This document shows positions 1 through 8,109 of a stretch of DNA of 40,392 nucleotides, piece by piece; the stretch's first letter is position 1, and each line of letters starts with the position of its first letter. Position numbers and translations under genes: made by a program. This DNA comes from Bacteroidia bacterium. Lineage in GTDB: Bacteria; Bacteroidota; Bacteroidia; UBA4408. The notes below the pieces were generated by a model. The model searched no databases and was not told where the DNA came from. It saw only the letters and a list, made by a program, of their open reading frames with translations. The stretch lies in the NCBI GenBank assembly GCA_023262495.1, contig JALRAS010000013.1, positions 1-40,392 of the forward strand. The letters run 5' to 3'.

Positions 1-1
1 G

Positions 2-616
2 CAGTATCTTGATTTAGGGGGAGGATTTCCAAGTGCCAACACCCTGAAAGGCGCTTACTTACCGGGATCGGATACGGTTCCTCATATTGAAGAGTTTGCT
101 GAAGCTATTGCCAATACCATTTTAGGTTATGGTTTTAAACCCGATGAATTGCCGCTGCTGGTGCTTGAAAGCGGGCGTGCACTGATTGATGATGCCGGTT
201 ATCTTTTAGGCACCGTTTTGGCAAATAAAAGATTAAGTGATGGAAGACGTGCTACTATCATGGATTTTGGCGTGAATATTTTATTTACTTCGTTTTGGTA
301 TGATCATAAAATAAGTCCGGCTCAAGATTTTACCCATCATTCAGAAGATCAGGTATTATATGGTCCACTGTGTATGAATATTGATGTCATCAGAGAAAGT
401 GTAAATTTGCCACTATTGAATAAAGGAGATCAAGTGGTGGTGCATAAAGTTGGCGCTTATAATATGACCCAGTGGATGCAGTTTATTGCCATGCGACCTA
501 ATGTGGTGATGATTGATATGCAAGGAAAAACACATATTATTCGTCAGAAAGAAACGTTGCAATATATGGAGATGCTTGAGCAACTGCCCACACACTTGAA
601 AGACTTCTCGTTATAA
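2..616 (+). CDS. Fold-III PLP-dependent decarboxylase/racemase-like enzyme, C-terminal part
   Basis: The reading frame is open from the window edge, so the start and the PLP-binding lysine lie upstream. Visible are a glycine-rich GGGFP phosphate-binding loop near the left edge, an LESGRALIDDAG segment, a GPLCMNID segment at the place of the CES(G/D) motif of diaminopimelate decarboxylases, and a GAYN motif that normally contributes the PLP-contacting tyrosine. These are hallmarks of alanine-racemase-fold (fold III) PLP decarboxylases such as LysA, SpeA and Y4yA-type enzymes. The substrate cannot be read: CMNID departs from the LysA consensus, so ordinary lysine synthesis is doubtful. It ends 6 bp before a urea-transporter/M23 fusion on the same strand and is probably co-transcribed with it. 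Family assignment is firm; specific activity is unknown. Confidence 0.8.
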   Translation, partial: QYLDLGGGFPSANTLKGAYLPGSDTVPHIEEFAEAIANTILGYGFKPDELPLLVLESGRALIDDAGYLLGTVLANKRLSDGRRATIMDFGVNILFTSFWYDHKISPAQDFTHHSEDQVLYGPLCMNIDVIRESVNLPLLNKGDQVVVHKVGAYNMTQWMQFIAMRPNVVMIDMQGKTHIIRQKETLQYMEMLEQLPTHLKDFSL

Positions 617-622
617 AAATGT

Positions 623-2800
623 ATGTCAATCAAAAAAAGTATTGCACCTATTTTTGAGGGTGTAGTTAATAGCTACTCCATTCTGTTTTTTTCGAACAGC
701 AAGATATTTTCATTGCTGCTGCTGCTCATTAGTTTTTTTAATCCTGTAGCCGGATTATCGGGGCTGATTGCGGCCTTCGCAACTGTTTGTATGGCATTGC
801 TTATGGGTTTTAATCAAAGCAATACTGTATCAGGTGTTTATAGCTTTAATGCGTTGTTGTTTGGAATTGGATTTGGTTCTTTTTTTGAAAGCTCTGCCGT
901 TTTTTATTTTTTATTGATTATTGCTTCACTCCTTACTTTAGTGATATCAGTTAGTTTGAGCGGCCTGCTAGGCAAATATGGTTTACCCTTTTTGTCCATT
1001 CCGTTTATCATCACTTTTTGGATGATTTTATTGGCCACCAAAGAGTTTAACAACCTAGGACTTAGTGAGAGAAACATTTATTGGATTAATGAAATGTATG
1101 CTGTTGGTGGCAAACCCCTGCTGCAGTTACTCAACAACATAGAAAACTTACCCTTCCCAAAATGGCTTTCAACTTATTTTAGGGCCATGAGTGCCATCTT
1201 TTTTCAAGAAAATATGTTGGCCGGCATGTTGTTATCGTTAGGTATTTTGTTGCATTCACGCATTGCTTTTACTTTAAGTTTTATTGGTTTTTTTGGCGCT
1301 TATTTGTTTAATGAGTTTACAGGTGCTTTTCAGGCAGGCATCAATCCTTATCATTTGGGAAGTAATTACATGATGGTTGCAGTGGCTATTGGTGGTTTTT
1401 TTGCCATACCCGGTGTTTACAGTTACCTGTGGGCTTTCTTTAGTATTCCTGTAACCAATATCATGGTGATTGCACTCACAAAGATATTCGGAGTGTTTTT
1501 ACTACCCATCTTCTCTTTACCTTTTTGTTTGATGATTTTGTTGTATCTCTATTTTTTAAAGATGCGCGCGGTGCCCGGCAAATTGGTGTTAACACCCATA
1601 CAACACTACTCTCCCGAAATAAATTTGTATCAATACAAAAACAATATAGAGCGGCTAAAGGATGAGTATTACTTTCGATTTAGTTTACCATTTATTGATC
1701 AGTGGATGGTTACACAAGGATATGAGGGCAGCATAACGCATAAAGATGAATGGAGCAAGGCGCTTGATTTTATGATACTTGATAAGGAGATGAAATCGTA
1801 TGCTGGCCAAGGCCAAACTCTTGATAGTTTTTACTGTTACAATAAGCCGGTGCTTGCTCCTGCAGATGGCTATGTGCAAGAAGTGGTAGATTATATTGAA
1901 GACAATGGCATTGGTGAAATCAACCGCAATCAAAATTGGGGTAATACAATTGTGATCTATCACCTACCGCATTTATACTCCAAACTTTCACATCTGAAAA
2001 AAAATTCAATTATCGTTAAAGCAGGTGAATTTGTGAGGAAAGGACAGGTAATTGCCTACTGCGGAAATTCAGGAAGATCTCCCGAGCCTCATTTACATTT
2101 TCAAATTCAGAGCACACCTTATATTGGAAGCAAAACGTTGGCTTATCCTATTGCCTGTTTCTTTGAAAACAATGGTAAAGAAACATCCTACAAGGTATAT
2201 GCAACACCGCAAGAAGGCACAGTGGTTTCAAATATTGAAGTGAATAAATTATTGCAACAGGCCCTTTCATTTCAGCCCGGATATCGCATACAGATGTGCG
2301 AAAATAATCTAACTGAAACATGGGAGGTCTATACCGATGCCTACAATCAAACTTATATTACTTGCAAAGAAAACAACGCTACTGCTTATTTTGTGAACAA
2401 TGGATCAGTGTTTTATTTTACCAATTATTATGGTAGTAAAGCTGCACTGCTTTATGAATTTTATTTATCGGGATTTAGAATTGTACTGAGCTACATGCCT
2501 CAAATAACAGTTAAAGATGTATATCCTTTAAGTGTAGTAAAGGCCCCGTTCTTCAAATGGATACAAGATTTTGCAGCACCATTTGTGCAATTGATTAAAC
2601 CTGTATACATGCTCAATTACAGCAGTGTAGATGATCAAATTTTCAGCACAGAAATGACTCTTGAAACAAGTATTGAGGTTGATATTTTAGGGCAAAAGAA
2701 GATCAAACGAACAAGTCAGTTACTCATTAAAAACGGGGCTTTGCAACAATTAATTATTACTAAAAACGGAAAGGAGAGAATTTTAAAATGTACAGAATAA
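623..2800 (+). CDS. Urea transporter domain fused to M23 (LytM-type) metallopeptidase domain
   Basis: The 725-residue protein has two parts. Residues ~1-315 are very hydrophobic and follow the urea transporter (UT) family plan of two homologous halves: NPVAGLSGL and GVYSFN (40-76) in the first, and SRIAF, LGSN and GGFF (212-260) in the second. Residues ~355-500 are an M23 zinc endopeptidase domain: H373 with D382 (the spaced H...ALDF form of the HxxxD motif), LSHL with H457, and HLH with H490/H492; all expected zinc and catalytic residues are present. Residues ~510-725 form an unrecognised, probably beta-rich extension. M23 enzymes cut peptidoglycan cross-links; UT proteins are passive channels for urea. 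The fusion suggests an envelope role, but substrate and coupling are inference. It starts 6 bp after the PLP enzyme and overlaps the next gene by 13 bp. Confidence 0.85.
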   Translation: MSIKKSIAPIFEGVVNSYSILFFSNSKIFSLLLLLISFFNPVAGLSGLIAAFATVCMALLMGFNQSNTVSGVYSFNALLFGIGFGSFFESSAVFYFLLIIASLLTLVISVSLSGLLGKYGLPFLSIPFIITFWMILLATKEFNNLGLSERNIYWINEMYAVGGKPLLQLLNNIENLPFPKWLSTYFRAMSAIFFQENMLAGMLLSLGILLHSRIAFTLSFIGFFGAYLFNEFTGAFQAGINPYHLGSNYMMVAVAIGGFFAIPGVYSYLWAFFSIPVTNIMVIALTKIFGVFLLPIFSLPFCLMILLYLYFLKMRAVPGKLVLTPIQHYSPEINLYQYKNNIERLKDEYYFRFSLPFIDQWMVTQGYEGSITHKDEWSKALDFMILDKEMKSYAGQGQTLDSFYCYNKPVLAPADGYVQEVVDYIEDNGIGEINRNQNWGNTIVIYHLPHLYSKLSHLKKNSIIVKAGEFVRKGQVIAYCGNSGRSPEPHLHFQIQSTPYIGSKTLAYPIACFFENNGKETSYKVYATPQEGTVVSNIEVNKLLQQALSFQPGYRIQMCENNLTETWEVYTDAYNQTYITCKENNATAYFVNNGSVFYFTNYYGSKAALLYEFYLSGFRIVLSYMPQITVKDVYPLSVVKAPFFKWIQDFAAPFVQLIKPVYMLNYSSVDDQIFSTEMTLETSIEVDILGQKKIKRTSQLLIKNGALQQLIITKNGKERILKCTE

Positions 2801-3987
2801 TTTTATCGATACTATTCCTTACATGCATAACATTGCCCACAAAAGGTCAATCAATGAGCTATGCTGAAATTGACAGCATCAGCTATCATCAGTATTTGAT
2901 TGGCGACTGGGACGGATTGCTTACAACTATGCGTTTGGCGGAGCACAACAATAGCTTGTATCCTAATTTATTACTGCGAGGTGGCTATGCAGCAATGATG
3001 AAAGGCAATCATAGTTTATCTTTAAAGTATTACCAAAATGTATTGCAATTAAATAGTTATAATGAGGCAGCACTTTATTTTGCAGCATACAACAACATAC
3101 AAATCTCTCGATATGATGCAGCAGTTTATCATGCCAAAAAACTGAGTATCGATAACCGAAACAAACTTGGTTTACAAACAAAAAAATCGGTTGAATTTGC
3201 AGATGCCGAAATCAGCATCAAACCCAATAATGCTGCCTATCGTCAAACGGGAACGTATTTTCGTGCGAGGTTCAATAGCCGCATCAATCACAGATTAAAA
3301 CTCACTTATTGTTTTGCCACCTATCGACAAAATTTTCTTGAACCGATTCCTCCTCCACCGGGTCCATTTAGAAATCCTAATCCTGCGTTAAGAACATTGG
3401 CTGTTGGCGATTTACAAGGTTATCTCAAATCTGAATACTACATCAATGCTAAACTTTCACTCACCAATGCACTGCATATTGCCAATACTAATTTTGACAA
3501 TAATCAATATCGAACAGCTATTTTTCATGCCGGCATTAAATATATGATGCCATCGGCAGATGTGAGGTTAGAAATTAATGCAGGGCCTTTACTTGATTCC
3601 TTGATTAGCCAACTGGCTATTTCTTCCACTTATTATCCTTTAGGCAATTTGAATTTTTATGGCAATAGCAGATTGAGTTATCAAAAAAGAACTAACTTAT
3701 CGCATTTAAATTGGTATCAAATGATTGGTTTTAAACTGCATAAAAAAGTATGGTTAGAGGTGCATGGCACTGTAGGAGAAATTAAGAATTTAATCGACCA
3801 TGAATCACTTTATATTTACGATGCCCTAGACCCTGGTAAGTACAGGATTGGCAGTTCCATTTTGATTCCCTTTAATACAAGGTTTACCCTAAATACAAAT
3901 TACTTTTATGAAAAAAAATATTTAACTCCTCAAAACACAAACTATCACTTACATTCACTAACATTAGGATTTACATGGAAAATTTAA
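2788..3987 (+). CDS. TPR protein with C-terminal outer-membrane beta-barrel-like region
   Basis: This 399-residue protein begins with a signal peptide (cleavage probably after TKGQ, about residue 21). Residues ~55-130 contain tetratricopeptide-like helices (GGYAAMMKGNHSLSLKYYQ, AALYFAAYNNIQISRYDAA). From ~145 to the end the sequence alternates polar and aromatic residues and finishes LGFTWKI, as outer-membrane beta-barrels do. The arrangement resembles YaiO-type outer-membrane proteins, but I cannot confirm that family. The start lies 13 bp inside the urea-transporter/M23 gene and its end overlaps the next TPR gene by 13 bp, so translation is probably coupled. It could be the outer-membrane partner of the upstream membrane protein. 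Function is otherwise unknown. Confidence 0.7.
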   Translation: MYRIILSILFLTCITLPTKGQSMSYAEIDSISYHQYLIGDWDGLLTTMRLAEHNNSLYPNLLLRGGYAAMMKGNHSLSLKYYQNVLQLNSYNEAALYFAAYNNIQISRYDAAVYHAKKLSIDNRNKLGLQTKKSVEFADAEISIKPNNAAYRQTGTYFRARFNSRINHRLKLTYCFATYRQNFLEPIPPPPGPFRNPNPALRTLAVGDLQGYLKSEYYINAKLSLTNALHIANTNFDNNQYRTAIFHAGIKYMMPSADVRLEINAGPLLDSLISQLAISSTYYPLGNLNFYGNSRLSYQKRTNLSHLNWYQMIGFKLHKKVWLEVHGTVGEIKNLIDHESLYIYDALDPGKYRIGSSILIPFNTRFTLNTNYFYEKKYLTPQNTNYHLHSLTLGFTWKI

Positions 3988-4595
3988 AGCAACTTTTATT
4001 GGCAGCATCATTTATGGTATTAAGCTTGATGGCTAAGGCACAATCAGATGCAATTATTCAGAAAGCATTTGCAGCTAGTTATAGCGCAGAAAGCAAGTAC
4101 AATTACAACGAGGCCATTGCCACAATCAATAACATTTATGCCGAGCAAAATTACGAGATGAACCTAAGGTTAGGTTGGCTCTATTATTTAAGTAAAAACT
4201 ATACCTCATCTATTAAATTTTATGAAAAGGCCACCACCATCAGACCATACGCAATTGAGGCAAAATTGGGATTAATAAAACCATTGGCCGATACCGAAAG
4301 TTGGGACAAGGTAATCAAGCAGTATGAAACTATATTGAGTATTGATCCCCAAAATACCACTGCTAATTATTATTTAGGTTATGCGCTTTATACCAGAAAG
4401 CAGTATGATGCAGCAGCCAAATATTTCGAAAAGGTTGTGAACTTATATCCTTTTGATTACAACAGCAATTTAATGTTAGGTTGGACTTATTACAGACTTG
4501 GCAAAAACAATGAGGCGAAGGTACTTTTTAATAAAGTATTGCTCATCAGTCCTGCCGATGCTTCGGCTGTAGAAGGCCTATCATTGATTAAATAA
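3975..4595 (+). CDS. Secreted tetratricopeptide-repeat protein
   Basis: The 206-residue protein has a signal peptide ending in AKAQ (about residue 23) followed by four to five TPR units covering nearly all the mature protein (NLRLGWLYYLSKNYTSSIKF, NYYLGYALYTRKQYDAAAKY, NLMLGWTYYRLGKNNEA). It should be a periplasmic helical scaffold for protein-protein contacts. It is the last gene of the plus-strand cluster, overlapping the barrel protein by 13 bp. No terminator hairpin with a T-run follows directly; instead an intergenic repeat zone starts about 100 bp downstream. The TPR assignment is clear, the partner unknown. Confidence 0.8.
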   Translation: MENLKQLLLAASFMVLSLMAKAQSDAIIQKAFAASYSAESKYNYNEAIATINNIYAEQNYEMNLRLGWLYYLSKNYTSSIKFYEKATTIRPYAIEAKLGLIKPLADTESWDKVIKQYETILSIDPQNTTANYYLGYALYTRKQYDAAAKYFEKVVNLYPFDYNSNLMLGWTYYRLGKNNEAKVLFNKVLLISPADASAVEGLSLIK

Positions 4596-4709
4596 TTGCA
4601 GGCCATATTCACCGTTGAGTGCGGGTAATGCTCAACAAAACATTGCTGCCGTATTCAACAAAAGTTGACTGATCACATATTGTTGCTCCCTGAGATGCGG
4701 AATCATGGT

Positions 4710-4833
4710 GATTTCACTTTCAATATTGTCCAATTTAGGCATTGCCTCATTGTACCATTTTCAGGTAGTATCGGCATTAACCATTGCGTATTTATTTTTT
4801 AGTTGGATTAAAAAATAAATGCAATTGGTATAA
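4710..4833 (+). repeat. Dispersed intergenic hairpin repeat, copy 1
   Basis: This 124-bp stretch aligns with 10155-10280 with only a 2-nt length difference in the hairpin loop; shared landmarks are CACTTTCAAT, ATTGTA, AGTATCGG and CAATTGGTATAA. Near its right end is a 12-bp perfect stem, ATTTATTTTTTA (4790-4801) pairing with 4809-4820. The stem sequence differs from that of the other copy while pairing is kept. Like the other copy it lies downstream of a plus-strand gene. Confidence 0.65.
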
Positions 4834-4855
4834 GTAGGATTGTAATGACCCCGTA

Positions 4856-5013
4856 TTGATCTCAAATTCCGCATTGGAAAATGCGGAATAGCTAAAACAT
4901 CTGTAATTCAATCCATTGTTTCAATGGATTGAAAACACCTGCTAAGCCGCATTTCCCACATAAAATCACTAGTGCGTTATATGCGTAACTTCTACTGATT
5001 AATTCGGGTTGAA
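4856..5013 (+). repeat. MITE-like 158-bp element, copy A
   Basis: This is 158 bp long and about 90% identical, without indels over 153 bp, to 25314-25471. The right end AATTCGGGTTGAA (5001-5013) is an inverted match to the left end of copy B (TTCAACCCAAATT, one mismatch); the left end here, TTGATCTCAAATT, is degraded. Inside are two perfect stem-loops: ATTCCGCAT/ATGCGGAAT (4866-4874 with 4881-4889) and CAATCCATTG/CAATGGATTG (4909-4918 with 4922-4931, triloop). No coding capacity, so mobilisation would need a transposase in trans. Confidence 0.65.
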
Positions 5014-5045
5014 ATTTGCATGCATTTCAACTCAAAAGTTTGCGC

Positions 5046-5081
5046 AAAAAAAATCGGACAAGTATGTTTCACCCTGTCCGA
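5046..5081 (-). terminator. Rho-independent terminator for the 5101-6451 transcript
   Basis: Read on the minus strand, the stem CGGACA...TGTCCG (5055-5060 with 5075-5080) is followed by an eight-base T run (A run 5046-5053 on the plus strand). It sits 20 bp after the stop of the secreted-protein gene. Confidence 0.85.
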
Positions 5082-5100
5082 ATTTAGTAAAATAACTTGA

Positions 5101-5541
5101 TTATTGTTTAAATCCTACCAAAACTGCTGCACAACCAACTTTGCTGAGCTCATTTGCGGCTTTACCTCCTGGTGGAATGATCACAACCACTTTCATTTTT
5201 TGGGTACTTGCAACTTCAAACTCCCATGAACTTGCAAAGTCGTGGTCTTTGTTGTCGAACACCACCTTATCTTTACTGTCAAAAACTTGAAATCTTGCCT
5301 TACCTATGGCCTCCTGTGCACAAATCAATAATTTATAGCTCATGCCCGAGTAAAATGTAAGATCTAATTCTGCCTCATCGCCCGGAGCCATTTGTTGAAT
5401 GTTTAATTGACCATTGTGGGTAAAAGGATTGAGTTCAGGCATGCAATTCTTTTTGGCATATTGATTACACTGTGCACTCACATTACCTGCCATGGCAAAA
5501 AATAAAAATCCTGCCAATACTACTTTTAAAGTTGTTTTCAT
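5101..5541 (-). CDS. Secreted hypothetical protein with four cysteines
   Basis: The 146-residue protein has a clear signal peptide cleaved after VSAQ (about residue 24). The mature part is beta-rich with cysteines near the start (CNQYAKKNC), in LLICAQ and in GCAAVL, compatible with disulfides in the periplasm. No family is recognised. It begins 19 bp after the stop of the lipoprotein gene (5561-6451) and ends before a strong terminator, so the two form a two-gene transcript. No functional claim can be made. Confidence 0.7.
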   Translation of the reverse strand: MKTTLKVVLAGFLFFAMAGNVSAQCNQYAKKNCMPELNPFTHNGQLNIQQMAPGDEAELDLTFYSGMSYKLLICAQEAIGKARFQVFDSKDKVVFDNKDHDFASSWEFEVASTQKMKVVVIIPPGGKAANELSKVGCAAVLVGFKQ

Positions 5542-5560
5542 ATTCTAATAAATGTTTTTT

Positions 5561-6451
5561 CTAGCTAATAATCATCGTTCTTATGGAAGTAATCTTCTTG
5601 GTAATTTCTGCTAACTGCTCTGGTGTAAGATTCAATTCGCCTGCTGAACCAATCACTGTTTTCTTGGCTGCTGCATCTGTTTTTACCTCAGCTGCAGGGG
5701 CATCAGAAGCTTTGATGTTATCGAAAATAGATTTCAAAGCCTTCATTTCAGTCATTAACTCGGGCGCATTATCGTTGGCCTCATTGGTTTCTAGTAAACC
5801 TATCAGGTTCTCTAAAATTAATTTTTGCTCAGCAATACGTTTTACAAGCAATTCGTTTTTAGCATTTTGGGCTGCAATATTTACTGAAATATACAGTCCT
5901 TCAATCCAACCACCTGCAACAACAAGAGCAGATACACCGGCACGTTCATTGTTTTTCAAATAAATATCAGTTTCAAGATAGGTATCAGAAATAATTTTGA
6001 GCAAGGAGTCTTTATTATTAATATTTTTCTCCATGCGTTTTACCGTATTTTCATTGATGGCACCGGTGATCCCCAAACCATCTGCTAGTTTTTTACAAAC
6101 ACCCATGTAAAGCATGGCCTCTTGTGTTTGATCGAAGGTACTAGTATAACTTAAATCCGCACCGTAAACACCAAGGTTTAAGGACTTTTGAATAATTGAA
6201 GTGTACTTTGATTCATTAGCAGGCGTGTTCAACATGTTTTTGTTAAAGTTTGCCCCTGTTGCTTTTATCATGGCCGACAATTCGCTTGGAGAAGGCACCG
6301 CATAAAATACTTTGGAAGCTTTTTTCTGACTTTCTACAGCAACAGCATCAACATCATCTGAATCGGTTTTTGAACCGCCTTTGCAAGCGAATAGGGAAGA
6401 AATAATTGCGATTGCAATTACATAATTTAGTTTAGTGCTTAGCCACTTCAT
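5561..6451 (-). CDS. Hypothetical lipoprotein, mainly helical
   Basis: The 296-residue protein has an SPII signal with lipobox LFAC (C23) followed by GGSKTDSDD, so it should be lipidated and exported. The mature part is mostly amphipathic helix and includes an Ala-rich stretch around 250-260. No catalytic motif or known family is recognised. It is first in a two-gene transcript and is preceded by a near-ideal Bacteroidota promoter (6490-6520, minus strand). Confidence 0.7.
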   Translation of the reverse strand: MKWLSTKLNYVIAIAIISSLFACKGGSKTDSDDVDAVAVESQKKASKVFYAVPSPSELSAMIKATGANFNKNMLNTPANESKYTSIIQKSLNLGVYGADLSYTSTFDQTQEAMLYMGVCKKLADGLGITGAINENTVKRMEKNINNKDSLLKIISDTYLETDIYLKNNERAGVSALVVAGGWIEGLYISVNIAAQNAKNELLVKRIAEQKLILENLIGLLETNEANDNAPELMTEMKALKSIFDNIKASDAPAAEVKTDAAAKKTVIGSAGELNLTPEQLAEITKKITSIRTMIIS

Positions 6452-6489
6452 ATTGAGTTATTTAAATGTTTATAAGTATAAATTACTCA

Positions 6490-6520
6490 CAAACTTACAA
6501 ATTTTAAAGATAAAACCAAA
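6490..6520 (-). promoter_or_regulatory. Bacteroidota-type promoter for the lipoprotein operon
   Basis: On the minus strand, TTTG (6520-6517), a 19-bp spacer, then TAAGTTTG (6497-6490) match the Bacteroidota sigma-A consensus TTTG-N19-TAnnTTTG. It lies about 40 bp upstream of the ATG at 6451. Confidence 0.7.
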
Positions 6521-6591
6521 TCATTTTAGTTTGTGTGCAGAAAAAATTAAATAACACGCGATTTATAGTTACTTTGCAAGTTGTTTTACTT

Positions 6592-8109
6592 ATGCCGTTT
6601 ATTCTTACATTCTTATTGACTTTTGCCCTATGTGTATTCATTTACAGATGGTCATTTTTCAAACAATCACATTTTCCACCAAGCAACTTTATCGGTATTT
6701 TTATTCTTAAATTATTGTTTGGCATTGCTTTTTATTTGGTGTACACCAAATATTACACCGACAATCAAACAAGCGACATGCATAAATATTTTAATGATGC
6801 AAAAAAAATATATTCATTAACCAAAGATGAACCTCTAAGCTATTTGAGTATTTTAAGCGGCATTGATTTAACAGGGAAAACTGCTCTCGTTACAGGTAAG
6901 TTAGATTTTTGGGACTTGGAAGAAAGTGCCTCTGTGATTAATGATGCAAGAATGATCATTCGTTTTAATTTACTCATGCTGCCTTTCAGCAAAGGCAATA
7001 TTTTTATACACCTGGTAAGTATTGTTTTTCTCTCCTTTATTGGTCTTTATTTGATTTACTGCAGCTTTGAGAAATACTTCCGCAACTATGAAATACTCCT
7101 ACTCATTGCTTGTTTTGGCATACCCTCTGTGATGTTTTGGTCATCGGGTATCATGAAAGAAGGGGTACTTATTTTTTTTACAGGTGTGTTTATTTATCAA
7201 TTGTTCAAACAAACTCATCAACTGTTGCTTCAAATTATTTGGTTAACAATAGGCTTTTTCGGAATTTTTTTCGCGAAATTTTATGTGGCACTCTCCCTCA
7301 TTCCATCACTAATTTTTATTGCAGTTTGTGGTACTTTCAAACAACAAACGGTGCTACGCAATTTATTTTTTGCGCTTGCCATTACCATCGGTGGTGCATT
7401 TTTGTTTAATGAGGCACTCAATAATTTGCCCCTGAAAAAGCTTTCAAAAAAGCAAAACGACTTTATCAATTTATCAATCGGAGGCACCTATCTTAAAAAT
7501 ATTGAGGCGCCATACGACACTATTTTTACGCTTCAAAACAATGCGGTTGAAATAGATCATCAACTATCAAACAATACTGCCACATTAAAAAAAGGAACGA
7601 TTTATCATCACTGGAAGAATCCCGGCTATGCTGATACTCTGATAGCTAAGGAGGATCAACAGAGGTATCAAATCATACAAGTTTTAGAACCTACACGCAG
7701 TGCTATTTCACTCAATAGATTGATGCCTACTTATTGGAGTGTGATGAAATTACTACCAACTGCATTGGTCAATGTGTTTTTCAGACCTTTTATAAACGAT
7801 GCTGATACTGTATTTGCACTAGTTGCTTGTCTCGAAAACATCCTAATTATGCTACTCCTATTCCTCCTATTTTTTACATTCAAAAGACCTGATCAAGACA
7901 CTTTAAAGATGATTATATTTTCATTGCTTTTTGTATTTGTTTTGTTTGCGCTTGTAGGCATCACAACTCCTGTGATTGGTGCTGCAGTGAGATATAAGGT
8001 TCCTGCTCTGCCATTTCTAATCATGAGTATTTTCTTGTTGTATGACAAACAAGCCATTCGCAATTTTTTCTTTTCAATTAAAAAAAATAACCCAAACAAT
8101 CAACAATAA
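6592..8109 (+). CDS. Polytopic membrane protein, possibly envelope-polysaccharide related
   Basis: About 505 residues with roughly ten hydrophobic segments and one longer polar loop around residues 280-370. A conserved-looking patch PSVMFWSSGIMKEG occurs near residue 178. Multi-pass proteins with a large loop of this sort include Wzy/EpsG-type polymerases and GT-C glycosyltransferases, but I cannot place it firmly. An in-frame GTG at 6535 would add 19 residues; I prefer ATG 6592 because a near-consensus -7 element (TTACTTTG, 6569-6576) lies just upstream of it. It is divergent from the lipoprotein operon and has no obvious partner. Confidence 0.65.
   Translation: MPFILTFLLTFALCVFIYRWSFFKQSHFPPSNFIGIFILKLLFGIAFYLVYTKYYTDNQTSDMHKYFNDAKKIYSLTKDEPLSYLSILSGIDLTGKTALVTGKLDFWDLEESASVINDARMIIRFNLLMLPFSKGNIFIHLVSIVFLSFIGLYLIYCSFEKYFRNYEILLLIACFGIPSVMFWSSGIMKEGVLIFFTGVFIYQLFKQTHQLLLQIIWLTIGFFGIFFAKFYVALSLIPSLIFIAVCGTFKQQTVLRNLFFALAITIGGAFLFNEALNNLPLKKLSKKQNDFINLSIGGTYLKNIEAPYDTIFTLQNNAVEIDHQLSNNTATLKKGTIYHHWKNPGYADTLIAKEDQQRYQIIQVLEPTRSAISLNRLMPTYWSVMKLLPTALVNVFFRPFINDADTVFALVACLENILIMLLLFLLFFTFKRPDQDTLKMIIFSLLFVFVLFALVGITTPVIGAAVRYKVPALPFLIMSIFLLYDKQAIRNFFFSIKKNNPNNQQ

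Larger units (their letters stand above)
4596..5045. other. Intergenic repeat zone between convergent operons
   Basis: No convincing coding sequence was seen here. The stretch holds a hairpin repeat (4710-4833), a MITE-like 158-bp element (4856-5013) and, just after it, a further inverted repeat, TTGAAAT(8)ATTTCAA. The nonamer ATGCGGAAT, which forms one arm of the first MITE hairpin, also occurs singly at 4695-4703, so the zone may be a mosaic of several insertions. Confidence 0.6.

Noticed and set aside
4856-5015. CRISPR-like or riboswitch reading of the repeat zone
   Set aside because: There are no regularly spaced direct repeats, and the element lies downstream of genes on both sides, so a leader riboswitch is excluded. 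The same sequence recurs in another convergent gap.
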